From contig CANMIL010000001.1 of assembly GCA_947497895.1 (NCBI GenBank), positions 62,001 to 126,000 of the forward strand: DNA of 64,000 nt. Reading direction: 5' to 3'. The notes under the pieces are model-generated. The model worked only from the letters and a program-made list of their open reading frames with translations, searched no databases and had not been told where the DNA came from. The stretch comes from an uncultured Tenacibaculum sp. (GTDB lineage: Bacteria; Bacteroidota; Bacteroidia; Flavobacteriales; Flavobacteriaceae). Below, one piece after another: positions 16,874 through 26,160 of the stretch. Position 1 is the stretch's first letter; each line of letters opens with the position of its first letter. Both the position numbers and the translations under genes were made by a program.

Positions 16874-17605
16874 ATGAAAAAAGTAATAATAACTTTAGTA
16901 ACGTTATTTTTAATAACAAGCGCAGCATACTCTCAAGATAATGCTCAAGAAAAAAAGAACAAAACTAGTTTCGCAGCTAAGATAATCCATAACAGTGCGG
17001 CAGGTTTCTACCCGATTTTTTTCGCAAACTTTGAAACCAACAAGAAATTTGATATTACCATGTACAGTATTTTTTGGACAAATGGAGCCTTCGGGAATTT
17101 AAATTCTGGAAGTGATCTTTTATTAGAAGTTGCGGCTGGTATCGGGTTCAAAGTTTTCAATGATAAATTGTATTTAAACCCGTCTTTTGGTTTTGCAAGT
17201 GGTAAGTTTCTTTCAAACAGCGTTGGAACTAGACTAGGAGAAGGAATTATTCCGAGTTTATATTTTAATTACGGTGATTCGGTTATCGATTTCGAGGGGT
17301 ATTTAGCATATTACAAGTCAATAAGAGACAATCAGAATATTTTAACAAAAGATTACGTCTTAAACTGGTTAGCTCCTGGGATTAAAGTTAGTGACCGTGT
17401 AGTGGTCGGAGCATTCTATGAAACATTGGATATTACAAGAAATGAAGGAGGAGAGAATTTACAAATATACCAATGGTTGGGAGGTTCATTAAAACTCAAA
17501 CTTGATAATGGAATTGTATTTAGAATTTCAGGTGGATCTGTATTGAATACAGATGTGTCTCAAAGTGATGAGTTTTATAAAGTATCAGCATTTATACCTT
17601 TCTAA
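16874..17605 (+). CDS. outer-membrane beta-barrel protein of the operon
   Basis: This 243-aa protein has a signal peptide (MKKVIITLVTLFLITSAAYS, cleaved before QDN) and many amphipathic strands (FDITMYSIFWTNG, LLLEVAAGIGFKVF, YLNPSFGFASGK, VVVGAFYETLDI) ending in a terminal aromatic residue, KVSAFIPF, as expected for an outer-membrane barrel. It follows the hydrolase by 11 nt and ends at a terminator, so it closes the operon. It may be a porin-like export channel for the product; no family name is certain. Confidence 0.75.
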   Translation: MKKVIITLVTLFLITSAAYSQDNAQEKKNKTSFAAKIIHNSAAGFYPIFFANFETNKKFDITMYSIFWTNGAFGNLNSGSDLLLEVAAGIGFKVFNDKLYLNPSFGFASGKFLSNSVGTRLGEGIIPSLYFNYGDSVIDFEGYLAYYKSIRDNQNILTKDYVLNWLAPGIKVSDRVVVGAFYETLDITRNEGGENLQIYQWLGGSLKLKLDNGIVFRISGGSVLNTDVSQSDEFYKVSAFIPF

Positions 17606-17645
17606 TAATAGATGAATATTTAGATTAGTATTATCTGGATATTTA

Positions 17646-17677
17646 AATAGGTGTGTAACTCTGATTACACACCTATT
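17646..17677. terminator. bidirectional terminator
   Basis: A perfect 13-bp stem (AATAGGTGTGTAA with TTACACACCTATT, loop CTCTGA) sits between converging genes. No long T-run follows, so termination may be partial. Confidence 0.8.
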
Positions 17678-17712
17678 CTTATATATTTTAAATTCTATAA
17701 TTTTAGCTTTAA

Positions 17713-18912
17713 CTATAAAAAAAGCAAGTTGATATCGCGATAAGGTAAATCGAACCAATCTGCAACAGATTTATTTGTTAAAATACCATGATAAAAATAC
17801 ATACCACTTCTTAATGTTTTATCGAATCTAGCAGCATTTTCAAAGCCCCCATCTTCAGCTATTTGAAGAATATAAGGTGTAAAAATATTACTAATTGAAA
17901 AGGATGCGGTTCTTGCATATCGAGAAGGTATGTTTGGTACGCAATAATGAATAACACCATTATCAACAAAAGTAGGGTGGCTATGCGTAGTTACCTGAGA
18001 AGTCTCAAAGCATCCGCCTCTATCAATACTAACATCAACAATAACAGCACCATCTTTCATTTGCTCAATCATTTGTCTTGTTACGACAACAGGCGAACGA
18101 TCTTCACCTCGTAAAGCACCGATAGCAACATCACACCTTCTTAAAGCCTTTAAAAGTGTTTTAGGTTGAATAGTGGATGTATATATAGGTGAATGTATAC
18201 AGTTTTGAAGCTTTCTTAATCGTGAAATAGAGTTGTCAAAAACCTTAACTCGTGCTCCCAAGCCTACGGCTGCTTTAGTTGCAAATTCTCCAACAGTTCC
18301 AGCTCCAATAACAACAACATCGCTAGGAGGTACTCCACCAATATTTCCTAAAAGCAATCCGTTACCTCCATTGGCATTCGACATTAATTCCGAAGCAATA
18401 TGCATTGTAGCAATCCCAGCAATTTCACTTAAGGACTTCACTATAGGATAGGTTCCTAGTTCATCTTTTATATAATCGAAAGCAATAGCTGTAATTCGTT
18501 TTTTAGCTAAAGCTTCAAAGTATTTTTTCTTTTGTGTTTTTAATTGTAAAGCGGATATTAAAACAGCTTGTGGTGTAAGCATTTTAATTTCACTTAATGA
18601 AGGTGGTTCTACTTTAAGAACAATATTACATCCAAAAACTTCCTTTGTATCATATGAGATTTTTGCACCTGCATCCGAATATTCTTTATCACTATAATTA
18701 GCGCCATCACCAGCGCCAGTTTCGATAACTATTCTATGCCCATGAGCAACCAAGGCAGAAACAGCATCAGGAGTAAGACTAATACGTTTTTCCTCAAAAT
18801 GGGTTTCCTTTGGAATTCCAATAAACAATTCTCCTTTCTGCTTTTTAATTTCAAGCATTTCGGGTTGTGGAATTAATTGCTCCTTTGTAAATGGAGATGA
18901 TATTGAACTCAT
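17713..18912 (-). CDS. ald: alanine dehydrogenase
   Basis: The 399-aa enzyme interconverts L-alanine and pyruvate with NAD. The N-terminal domain carries FIGIPKETHFEEKRISLTP (with the catalytic Lys/Arg region); the central Rossmann domain has VVVIGAGTVGEFATKAA (GxGxxG at about residues 207-212). An insertion-containing N-terminus and a C-terminal region with the GGFENAARFDKTLR stretch fit the long Bacteroidota form. It overlaps tsaE by 4 bp. Confidence 0.92.
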   Translation of the reverse strand: MSSISSPFTKEQLIPQPEMLEIKKQKGELFIGIPKETHFEEKRISLTPDAVSALVAHGHRIVIETGAGDGANYSDKEYSDAGAKISYDTKEVFGCNIVLKVEPPSLSEIKMLTPQAVLISALQLKTQKKKYFEALAKKRITAIAFDYIKDELGTYPIVKSLSEIAGIATMHIASELMSNANGGNGLLLGNIGGVPPSDVVVIGAGTVGEFATKAAVGLGARVKVFDNSISRLRKLQNCIHSPIYTSTIQPKTLLKALRRCDVAIGALRGEDRSPVVVTRQMIEQMKDGAVIVDVSIDRGGCFETSQVTTHSHPTFVDNGVIHYCVPNIPSRYARTASFSISNIFTPYILQIAEDGGFENAARFDKTLRSGMYFYHGILTNKSVADWFDLPYRDINLLFL

Positions 18913-19325
18913 GCGTTGTTTTTTAATTGAATGTTACGTTGTCCATCATCTAATAAAGAGATTTCCACAATAACCGAATCTAAAGGTAATAAATTTTTCA
19001 CATTTTCAGGCCATTCGATAAGACACCAATTATTGCTGTAAAGGTAATCTTCAACCCCCATATCATATGCTTCTTCTTCATTTTCTATTCGATAAAAATC
19101 AAAATGGAATACTGAAGTATCGTCATTGGTTTTATATTCATTTACTAAGGAAAATGTTGGAGAATTAGCAATGTCTTCAACCCCTAATAGTTTGCATATT
19201 TCTTTGATTAAAGTTGTTTTACCAACACCCATTTCCCCATAAAACAAGAGCGTTTTGCCCTTCGCATTTTCAACTACCATATTGGCAATTGAAGTCAGTT
19301 CACTTAAAGAATAGTTTTTATTCAT
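18909..19325 (-). CDS. tsaE: tRNA threonylcarbamoyladenosine biosynthesis protein TsaE
   Basis: TsaE is the small ATPase that supports t6A37 formation in tRNA with TsaB and TsaD. The 138-aa protein has Walker A GEMGVGKTT at residues 30-38, the ANSPTFSLVNEY motif near 63, HFDFYRIE near 85 and the LIEWPE motif near 103, all diagnostic of the family. It overlaps alanine dehydrogenase by 4 bp and lies 38 bp after the DUF1287 gene on the same strand. Confidence 0.95.
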   Translation of the reverse strand: MNKNYSLSELTSIANMVVENAKGKTLLFYGEMGVGKTTLIKEICKLLGVEDIANSPTFSLVNEYKTNDDTSVFHFDFYRIENEEEAYDMGVEDYLYSNNWCLIEWPENVKNLLPLDSVIVEISLLDDGQRNIQLKNNA

Positions 19326-19363
19326 AAGAACAAAAGTAAATAACTTACTAAAGTTATTAAAAT

Positions 19364-19942
19364 TTAGTTTGAATATCTGTAATGTCCAATTATTTTAAAG
19401 TCAAACAAACAATCTTCAATTACTTGACCACTACCAATATTATGAACGATTAAATTTCGTTTTTGATCTTTAGATTTCTTGTTGATGACCACTCCAATAT
19501 GAGTTACACCACCATATAAATTCCAACAAACAATGTCACCAGGAATATAATCAGAGGCGTTTTTTGTAATTTTCTTAGATACTCCTTTCCTCTTAAAGAA
19601 AACCATAAGATTAGGAACTCTTCGGTGATCAATATTGGTATCAGGCCTTTTCAAACCCCATATTTTAGGATATAGGTTAAAGTTAGACCTCATGTCTTCA
19701 TGAACCAACTTTTGTAAATCAATGCCCAATTCTCTGTAAGATCTTATCACTACATCGGTACAAACACCTTTGTCTGAAGGAACATCTCCATTTGGATAAG
19801 GTATGGAAAAATAACTAGGGTCATAAACTACTTTGTTTTTCGTAATAGAAATGGCTGCCTCACTTAAATTATGGATCTTTTCTTGCCCATGAGAAATAGA
19901 GACTAATAGGGTAAAAAACAGAAATAGTTTTAATTTTTTCAT
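19364..19942 (-). CDS. DUF1287 secreted protein (NlpC/P60-like)
   Basis: This 192-aa protein has a signal peptide ending at SHGQ. The DUF1287 family pattern is clear: DVPSDKGVCTDVVIRSYRELGIDL with a candidate catalytic Cys61, VPNLMVFFKRKG, and GDIVCWNLYGGVTHIGVV with the His. Members are related to papain-like amidases acting on cell wall or peptides; activity is not proved. It starts 1 nt after the porX stop and shares its direction. Confidence 0.88.
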   Translation of the reverse strand: MKKLKLFLFFTLLVSISHGQEKIHNLSEAAISITKNKVVYDPSYFSIPYPNGDVPSDKGVCTDVVIRSYRELGIDLQKLVHEDMRSNFNLYPKIWGLKRPDTNIDHRRVPNLMVFFKRKGVSKKITKNASDYIPGDIVCWNLYGGVTHIGVVINKKSKDQKRNLIVHNIGSGQVIEDCLFDFKIIGHYRYSN

Positions 19943-19943
19943 C

Positions 19944-21491
19944 TTATTTAGGAGAATAAATACTACAAGGAATAATCATTTCCTCTAAAGAAATTCCTCC
20001 GTGTTGATAAGTATTCTTGTAATACTTTACAAAGTGATTGTAATTATTTGGATAAGCAAAAAACAAATCTTCCTTTGTGAAAATGAATGGACTATTAATA
20101 GTTACTGATGGTAAAAAGATGTCTTTTGGATTTTTTACAGCATAAACATCTTTATCTTCGTAAGATAAACTTCTACCTGTTTTATAGCGGAGATTAGAAC
20201 TTATATTTTTGTCTCCAATAACTTTGGTAGGAGTTTTACAATTGATCGTCCCGTGATCAGTAGTAATAATTAACTTTTGCCCAAGTTTCTGAGCTTTCTG
20301 AATCATTTCGAATAAAGGTGAGTTTTTAAACCAACTAACAGTTAACGATCGATAAGCTTTGTCATCACCAGCTAGCTCTTTAATAACTTCCATTTCGGTC
20401 TTCGCATGAGATAACATATCCACAAAATTATAAACAATAACCGTAAGGTCGTTTTGTTTGGTGCTATTGAAGTTGTCAGCCAAGTCCTTACCACTTTTCA
20501 GGGTGATTATTTTATGAAAGCTGTGTTTAATATTTAAACCTAATCTTTTTATTTGTGCTTCAAGGAATTCCGCTTCGAACAAATTTTTACCTCCGTCGTC
20601 TGTGTCGTTTTTCCAATAATTTGGATGCATTTTTTCCATTTCTGAAGGCATTAATCCTGAAAAAATGGCATTTCTTGCATATTGGGTAGCCGTAGGTAAA
20701 ATACTGAAGTACGAATTCTCTTCTTCCTTTTTGTAATAGTTATTAATAAAAGGCTCCAAAACACGATATTGATCGTAACGTAGGTTGTCAATAACAACCC
20801 ATAACACTCCCTGATCTTTAGATAGGTTAGGAATTACATAATCTTTGAATACTGTATGTGAAAATGTCGGTTTATCATCACTGCTTAACCAATCTTGATA
20901 ATTCTTTTTTACAAATTTGAAAAATTGCGTATTCGCTTCTGTTTTTTGAGATTCTAAAATCTCCAGCATCCCTGTATCATCAATATTTTCCAGCTCAAGT
21001 TCCCAGTGAACAAGTTTTTTGTACATGTCAATCCAATCGGAATAGGTATTAACCATGGCTAAATCCATGGCTATTTTTCTGAATTCTTGTTGGTAATTAG
21101 AAGTCGTTTTTTCTGAAATTAATCTTGAATGATCGAGATTCTTTTTTAAGCTTAATAAAATTTGATTCGGATTTACTGGTTTAATCAAATAATCTGCAAT
21201 TTTTGATCCAATGGCTTCCTCCATAATATATTCTTCCTCACTTTTTGTAATCATTACAACGGGAAGATTGGAGTTGATTTGTTTTATAGAAGACAAGGTC
21301 TCCAAACCAGTAATACCAGGCATATTTTCATCTAAAAATACGATGTCAAAATTTTGTTCTTCCACAAGATCTATGGCATCAGCACCGTTTGTACAAGAGG
21401 TTACTTGGTAATTCTTTTTCTCTAAGAATAAAATATGTGGTTTGAGTAAATCAATCTCGTCGTCAACCCAAAGAATGTCAATTTTTCGCAT
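19944..21491 (-). CDS. porX: PorX-type T9SS response regulator with PglZ phosphatase domain
   Basis: PorX regulates the type IX secretion system. The 515-aa protein has an N-terminal receiver domain (acidic pair DD at 10-11, phospho-acceptor Asp54 in FLDENMPG, Thr near 82 and Lys102 in LIKPV), a helical linker, and a C-terminal alkaline-phosphatase-like PglZ domain with metal-binding TTDHGT near 393-398. The length matches the family. It lies at the upstream end of a leftward run to DUF1287, tsaE and ald. The T9SS sorting signals elsewhere in the window fit with it. Confidence 0.93.
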   Translation of the reverse strand: MRKIDILWVDDEIDLLKPHILFLEKKNYQVTSCTNGADAIDLVEEQNFDIVFLDENMPGITGLETLSSIKQINSNLPVVMITKSEEEYIMEEAIGSKIADYLIKPVNPNQILLSLKKNLDHSRLISEKTTSNYQQEFRKIAMDLAMVNTYSDWIDMYKKLVHWELELENIDDTGMLEILESQKTEANTQFFKFVKKNYQDWLSSDDKPTFSHTVFKDYVIPNLSKDQGVLWVVIDNLRYDQYRVLEPFINNYYKKEEENSYFSILPTATQYARNAIFSGLMPSEMEKMHPNYWKNDTDDGGKNLFEAEFLEAQIKRLGLNIKHSFHKIITLKSGKDLADNFNSTKQNDLTVIVYNFVDMLSHAKTEMEVIKELAGDDKAYRSLTVSWFKNSPLFEMIQKAQKLGQKLIITTDHGTINCKTPTKVIGDKNISSNLRYKTGRSLSYEDKDVYAVKNPKDIFLPSVTINSPFIFTKEDLFFAYPNNYNHFVKYYKNTYQHGGISLEEMIIPCSIYSPK

Positions 21492-21640
21492 ATAGATGAT
21501 ATAATATTTTGCTAAATAAACGTTTAAATTTAGTTTTCTTGTATGTTCAAAAGCTAAAAATAAGTTAATAATGAGCAGAGTAATTTGTTTTTATTAATTA
21601 ATTGTAATTCTTTTGCTTAAAATTGAAGTATTTATCTATT

Positions 21641-22867
21641 TTGACTAAGATACACACCAACAAATTAAAAATATTAAATGATCCTGTTTATGGATTAATT
21701 TCTATTCCCAATAGTTTGATTTTCGATATTATCGAGCATCCTTATTTTCAAAGGTTGCGGAGAGTAACTCAAATGGGACTTTCAAATTTGGTATATCCCG
21801 GGGCTAATCATACAAGGTTTCATCATGCTATTGGATGTATGTATCTTATGCAAAAGGCTATTCGTGTTTTACAGTCGAAAAATGTTGGTATTTCAGATGA
21901 AGAATCTAAAGCTGCTTGTATAGCCATCTTATTACATGATATAGGACATGGAGCATTTTCGCATGCATTGGAGCATAGTATTGTAAGTGGAATTTCGCAT
22001 GAAGAAATTTCCTTGAAGTTCATGAGAGCTTTAAACGTAGAGTTTAATGGAAAACTAGATTTGGCTATTGAAATTTTTGAAGGAAAATACCACAAGAAGT
22101 TCTTGTGTCAACTAATTTCTAGTCAACTTGATATTGATCGTTTAGATTATTTAAAAAGAGATAGTTTCTATACAGGAGTGGCAGAAGGTAATATTTCTTC
22201 TGAAAGAATTATTACCATGATGAATGTTGTTGATGGCGAGTTGGTAATTGAACAAAAAGGTATTTATTCAGTAGAGAAGTTTATCATTGCGAGAAGATTA
22301 ATGTATTGGCAAGTATATCTTCATAAAACAGGATTAGTTGCAGAGAATATTTTAGTCAACTTATTAAAAAGAGCTAAAGAATTGGCTAGCCAAGGAGTCG
22401 AGCTATTTGCGAGTAAAGCATTGAAATATTTTCTGTACAACGAAATAAATCAAGAGAATTTTTCCGATGATACTTTAGAAACTTTTGCAAGGCTCGATGA
22501 TTACGATGTATTACTAGCCATAAAAGAATGGATCAGTCATGACGATTATGTATTGTCGAACTTGTCTAAAATGATCATTCATAGAGATTTATTAAAGATA
22601 GAATTACAAGAAAAGCCGTTTACTGATGCTTATCAGAATAAAATAAAAACGAAATTCAAAGAAGAGTTAAAGCTTAGTGATCATGAATTAGAGTATTTTG
22701 TGTTCTCTAGTCATATTCGTAATCAGGCGTATAACACCGAAAAACCCATCATAATTTACACTAAAAAAGGAAAGCTTAAAGATCTTGCGAAAGCGTCAGA
22801 TCAATTAAATGTTCAGGTTTTAACCAAACAAGTTAACAAGTATTACATGTGTTATCCTAAAATGTAG
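21641..22867 (+). CDS. HD-domain phosphohydrolase
   Basis: An HD-superfamily protein resembling dNTPase or (p)ppGpp-type hydrolases: RFHHAIGCMYLM supplies the first His, LLHDIGHGAFSHALEH the HD pair near residue 100, and LDIDRLDYLKRD the final Asp. I used the TTG at 21641 (LTKIHTNKLKILNDPVYG...), because homologues begin close to the NDPVYG segment; a TTG at 21623 would add six residues. There is no ATG candidate in frame nearby. It is divergent from porX. Confidence 0.88.
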   Translation: MTKIHTNKLKILNDPVYGLISIPNSLIFDIIEHPYFQRLRRVTQMGLSNLVYPGANHTRFHHAIGCMYLMQKAIRVLQSKNVGISDEESKAACIAILLHDIGHGAFSHALEHSIVSGISHEEISLKFMRALNVEFNGKLDLAIEIFEGKYHKKFLCQLISSQLDIDRLDYLKRDSFYTGVAEGNISSERIITMMNVVDGELVIEQKGIYSVEKFIIARRLMYWQVYLHKTGLVAENILVNLLKRAKELASQGVELFASKALKYFLYNEINQENFSDDTLETFARLDDYDVLLAIKEWISHDDYVLSNLSKMIIHRDLLKIELQEKPFTDAYQNKIKTKFKEELKLSDHELEYFVFSSHIRNQAYNTEKPIIIYTKKGKLKDLAKASDQLNVQVLTKQVNKYYMCYPKM

Positions 22868-22919
22868 TTGGGATAAACATGAACTTTTCGCTTTTAGGAA
22901 GTAATTAAACAAAAATAAC

Positions 22920-22927
22920 TACTTTTG
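22920..22927 (+). promoter_or_regulatory. possible -7 element of the lpx operon
   Basis: TACTTTTG matches TAnnTTTG exactly, only 6 nt before the lpxD ATG at 22934. No TTG at the right distance upstream was seen, so this may be a weak or leaderless promoter. Confidence 0.3.
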
Positions 22928-22933
22928 CCAATA

Positions 22934-23974
22934 ATGAAATTTACAGCAAAACAAATAGCAGAAATTTTAGAAGGAGACGTTGTAGGAAATCCAGAAACTG
23001 AAGTTTCAAAATTATCTAAAATAGAAGAAGGAGAGGAAGGTTCATTAACCTTTTTATCGAACCCAAAATATACTCCATATATATATACCACAGAAGCAAG
23101 TGTTACCATTGTAAATAAAGATTTATCTCTTGAGAAAGAAATAAATACAACACTTATAAAAGTAGAGGATGCGTACAAAGCATTTTCGAAACTGTTGGCT
23201 TTTTATAATGAAGTAAAAAATAATAAGACAGGGCGTGAAAATCCTCATTTTATTTCTGATTCTGCTAAAATTGGAGATAACGAATATATCGGAGCATTTT
23301 CTTACATTGGAGAAAATGTGACCCTAGGAAATAATGTGAAAATTTATCCGAACTCTTATATTGGAGACAATGTAACGATAGGAGATAACTGTACATTGTT
23401 TTCAGGGGTAAAGGTTTATTCAGAAACTCAAATAGGATCAAATTGTAAAATTCATTCAGGAAGTGTTATTGGATCTGATGGTTTTGGATTCACTCCAGAT
23501 GAAAATGGAGATTATAAAGCAGTTCCTCAAATAGGAAATGTAATTATTGAAGATAATGTAGATGTTGGTTCAAATTGTACGATTGATAGGGCCACATTAG
23601 GATCAACAATAATTAGAAAAGGAGTAAAGTTGGATAATCAAATTCAAATAGCTCATAATGTGGAAATAGGAAAGAATACAGTAATAGCTTCTCAAACAGG
23701 TATTGCAGGATCAACAAAGGTTGGAGAGTTTTGTATGATTGGAGGTCAAGTTGGAATTGTAGGACATATTACTATTGGTAATAATGTGAAAATCCAAGCA
23801 CAATCTGGAATAGGAAGAAGTTTAAAAGATGGAGATGTTGTTCAAGGATCTCCTGCTTTTGGGTACTCAGACTATAACAAGTCTTACGTACACTTTAAGA
23901 ATTTACCGAACATAGCAACAACAATTCATAAAATTGAAAAAGAGTTGAGTACTCAACGAAACAAAAATGAGTAA
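22934..23974 (+). CDS. lpxD: UDP-3-O-acylglucosamine N-acyltransferase LpxD
   Basis: LpxD adds the N-linked hydroxyacyl chain in lipid A synthesis. The 346-aa protein (ATG at 22934; a TTG three codons upstream is unlikely) has an N-terminal UDP-binding domain and a left-handed beta-helix of hexapeptide repeats (IGDNVTIGDN, IGSNCKIHSG). The catalytic His is in DNQIQIAHNVEIG near residue 240. It overlaps the next gene by 8 bp and begins a lipid A operon. Confidence 0.95.
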   Translation: MKFTAKQIAEILEGDVVGNPETEVSKLSKIEEGEEGSLTFLSNPKYTPYIYTTEASVTIVNKDLSLEKEINTTLIKVEDAYKAFSKLLAFYNEVKNNKTGRENPHFISDSAKIGDNEYIGAFSYIGENVTLGNNVKIYPNSYIGDNVTIGDNCTLFSGVKVYSETQIGSNCKIHSGSVIGSDGFGFTPDENGDYKAVPQIGNVIIEDNVDVGSNCTIDRATLGSTIIRKGVKLDNQIQIAHNVEIGKNTVIASQTGIAGSTKVGEFCMIGGQVGIVGHITIGNNVKIQAQSGIGRSLKDGDVVQGSPAFGYSDYNKSYVHFKNLPNIATTIHKIEKELSTQRNKNE

Positions 23975-25358
23975 AAAACAAACAACAATTAAAAATGAGA
24001 TTACATTATCAGGTGTAGGATTACACACTGGTAATGATGTTACAATGACTTTTAAACCAGCTCCAGAAAATAGTGGATATGCTTTTGTGAGAGTTGATTT
24101 AGAAGGAAAGCCAACGATTGAAGCGAAGGCCGAATATGTAACGAACACTCAAAGAGGAACTAACTTAGAAAAAAATGGGGTTCAAATTCAAACATCTGAA
24201 CATGTATTGGCAGCTGCCGTAGGTTTAGGTATTGATAACCTTATCATCGAAATTAATGCTTCTGAGCCTCCAATAATGGATGGTTCATCAAAGTTTTTTA
24301 TCGATGCACTTGAAAAAGCTGAAATTGTTGAACAATCAGCGGAAGTTGAAGAGTATGTGGTAAAAGAAATTATTTCATATAAAGACGAAGAAACTGGAAG
24401 TGAAATTATTTTAATGCCTGCGGACGAGTATCAAATTACCACTATGGTAGATTTTGGTACTAAAATCTTAGGTACTCAAAATGCAACACTTAATTCAATT
24501 TCTGATTTCAAAGAAGAAGTTTCTCAGGCAAGAACATTTAGTTTTCTTCATGAAATTGAAATGTTATTAGCAAATGATCTTATTAAAGGAGGAGATTTGA
24601 ATAATGCGATTGTTTATGTAGATAAAGAATTATCTGATGACACAATGCAAAATTTGAAGAAGGCTTTTAAGAAGGATAATATTTCTGTTAAGCCTAATGG
24701 AATTCTTGATAATTTAACATTACACTGGGCAAATGAAGCAGCACGTCATAAACTTCTTGATGTTGTTGGAGATTTAGCATTGGTTGGAACTAAAATTAGA
24801 GGTAAGGTAATCGCTAACAAACCTGGACACTCTATAAATACGATATTCGCAAAGAAATTAGCGAAAATTATTAAACAGGAGAAAAGAAATTACGTTCCTG
24901 TTTATGATTTAAATGAGGAACCTTTAATGGATATTCATAAAATTATGAGTATTCTTCCTCATAGACCTCCTTTCTTATTGATAGATAGAATTATTGAACT
25001 TTCTGATAGCCATGTAGTGGGAATGAAAAATGTGACAATGAATGAAAATTTCTTTGTTGGTCATTTTCCCGGAGCACCTGTAATGCCAGGAGTACTACAA
25101 ATTGAAGCTATGGCACAATGTGGAGGTATTTTAGTTTTAAGCACTGTACCGGATCCTGAAAACTATTTAACATACTTCATGAAAATTGACAATGTTAAAT
25201 TCAAGCGTAAGGTGTTACCAGGAGATACCTTAATTTTCAAAGCAGACTTAATAGCACCAATCAGAAGAGGTATTTGTCATATGCAAGCTTATGCGTATGC
25301 TAACGGTAAATTAGTGTGTGAGGCCGAATTAATGGCTCAAATTTCAAAAGTAAAATAA
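23967..25358 (+). CDS. lpxC-fabZ: bifunctional LpxC deacetylase / FabZ dehydratase
   Basis: A fusion found across Bacteroidota. The LpxC part (about residues 1-300) has the zinc ligand in TSEHVLAAA near 77 and the NEAARHKLLDVVGD motif near 251-264. The FabZ part (about 320-463) has HRPPFLLIDR and GHFPGAPVMPGVLQIEAMAQ with the catalytic His and Glu. It couples the committed step of lipid A synthesis with hydroxyacyl-ACP dehydration. The length of 463 aa is normal for the fusion. Confidence 0.97.
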   Translation: MSKKQTTIKNEITLSGVGLHTGNDVTMTFKPAPENSGYAFVRVDLEGKPTIEAKAEYVTNTQRGTNLEKNGVQIQTSEHVLAAAVGLGIDNLIIEINASEPPIMDGSSKFFIDALEKAEIVEQSAEVEEYVVKEIISYKDEETGSEIILMPADEYQITTMVDFGTKILGTQNATLNSISDFKEEVSQARTFSFLHEIEMLLANDLIKGGDLNNAIVYVDKELSDDTMQNLKKAFKKDNISVKPNGILDNLTLHWANEAARHKLLDVVGDLALVGTKIRGKVIANKPGHSINTIFAKKLAKIIKQEKRNYVPVYDLNEEPLMDIHKIMSILPHRPPFLLIDRIIELSDSHVVGMKNVTMNENFFVGHFPGAPVMPGVLQIEAMAQCGGILVLSTVPDPENYLTYFMKIDNVKFKRKVLPGDTLIFKADLIAPIRRGICHMQAYAYANGKLVCEAELMAQISKVK

Positions 25359-25363
25359 ACAGT

Positions 25364-26149
25364 ATGAATCAACCTTTAGCTTACGTTCATCCGCAAGCCA
25401 AGATCGCTAGAAATGTAGTTATTGAGCCTTTTACAACTATTCATGCCAATGTCGAAATTGGTTCTGGTACTTGGATCGGATCTAATGTGACAATAATGGA
25501 AGGAGCGAGAATAGGAGAGAATTGTAGAATATTTCCGGGAGCTGTTATTTCTGCGATCCCACAGGATTTAAAATATAATGATGAAGATACAACAGTAATT
25601 ATTGGAAATAATGTTACAATTCGTGAATGTGTTACTATTAATAGAGGTACTGCTGATCGAATGAAAACTGTTATTGGTGATAATTGTTTGATTATGGCAT
25701 ATTGTCATATTGCACATGATTGTATTGTAGGTGATAACTGTATTTTTTCTAATAATACAACGTTGGCAGGACATGTAAATGTTGGAGATAATGTTGTTTT
25801 GGCTGGTATGGTGGCAGTGCATCAATTTGCATCTGTTGGAAATCATGCTTTTGTAACGGGAGGATCTTTAGTACGTAAAGATGTTCCACCTTATGTAAAA
25901 GCAGCTCGTGAACCTTTATCTTATGTAGGTATTAACTCTGTAGGATTAAGAAGAAGAGGATTTACAACTGAGAAAATTAGAGAAATTCAGGACATATATA
26001 GAATTCTGTATCAGAAAAATTATAACAATACGCAGGCAGTAGCAATTTTGGAGGCTGAAATGCAAGCGACTTCAGAAAGAGATGAAATTTTACAATTTGT
26101 AAAAGACTCTCATAGAGGTATTATGAAAGGTTATTTTAAAGCGAATTAA
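25364..26149 (+). CDS. lpxA: UDP-N-acetylglucosamine O-acyltransferase LpxA
   Basis: LpxA catalyses the first acylation of lipid A. The 261-aa protein is a hexapeptide-repeat beta-helix; the catalytic His is in MAYCHIAHDC near residue 123-125, and the C-terminal helical domain contains GLRRRGFTTEKIREI. It starts 5 nt after the lpxC-fabZ stop. Confidence 0.96.
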   Translation: MNQPLAYVHPQAKIARNVVIEPFTTIHANVEIGSGTWIGSNVTIMEGARIGENCRIFPGAVISAIPQDLKYNDEDTTVIIGNNVTIRECVTINRGTADRMKTVIGDNCLIMAYCHIAHDCIVGDNCIFSNNTTLAGHVNVGDNVVLAGMVAVHQFASVGNHAFVTGGSLVRKDVPPYVKAAREPLSYVGINSVGLRRRGFTTEKIREIQDIYRILYQKNYNNTQAVAILEAEMQATSERDEILQFVKDSHRGIMKGYFKAN

Positions 26150-26160
26150 AAATATAAAAA

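Noticed and set aside
21823..22095. Minus-strand ORF within the HD gene
   Set aside because: Shadow frame of a strongly conserved gene with intact HD motifs.
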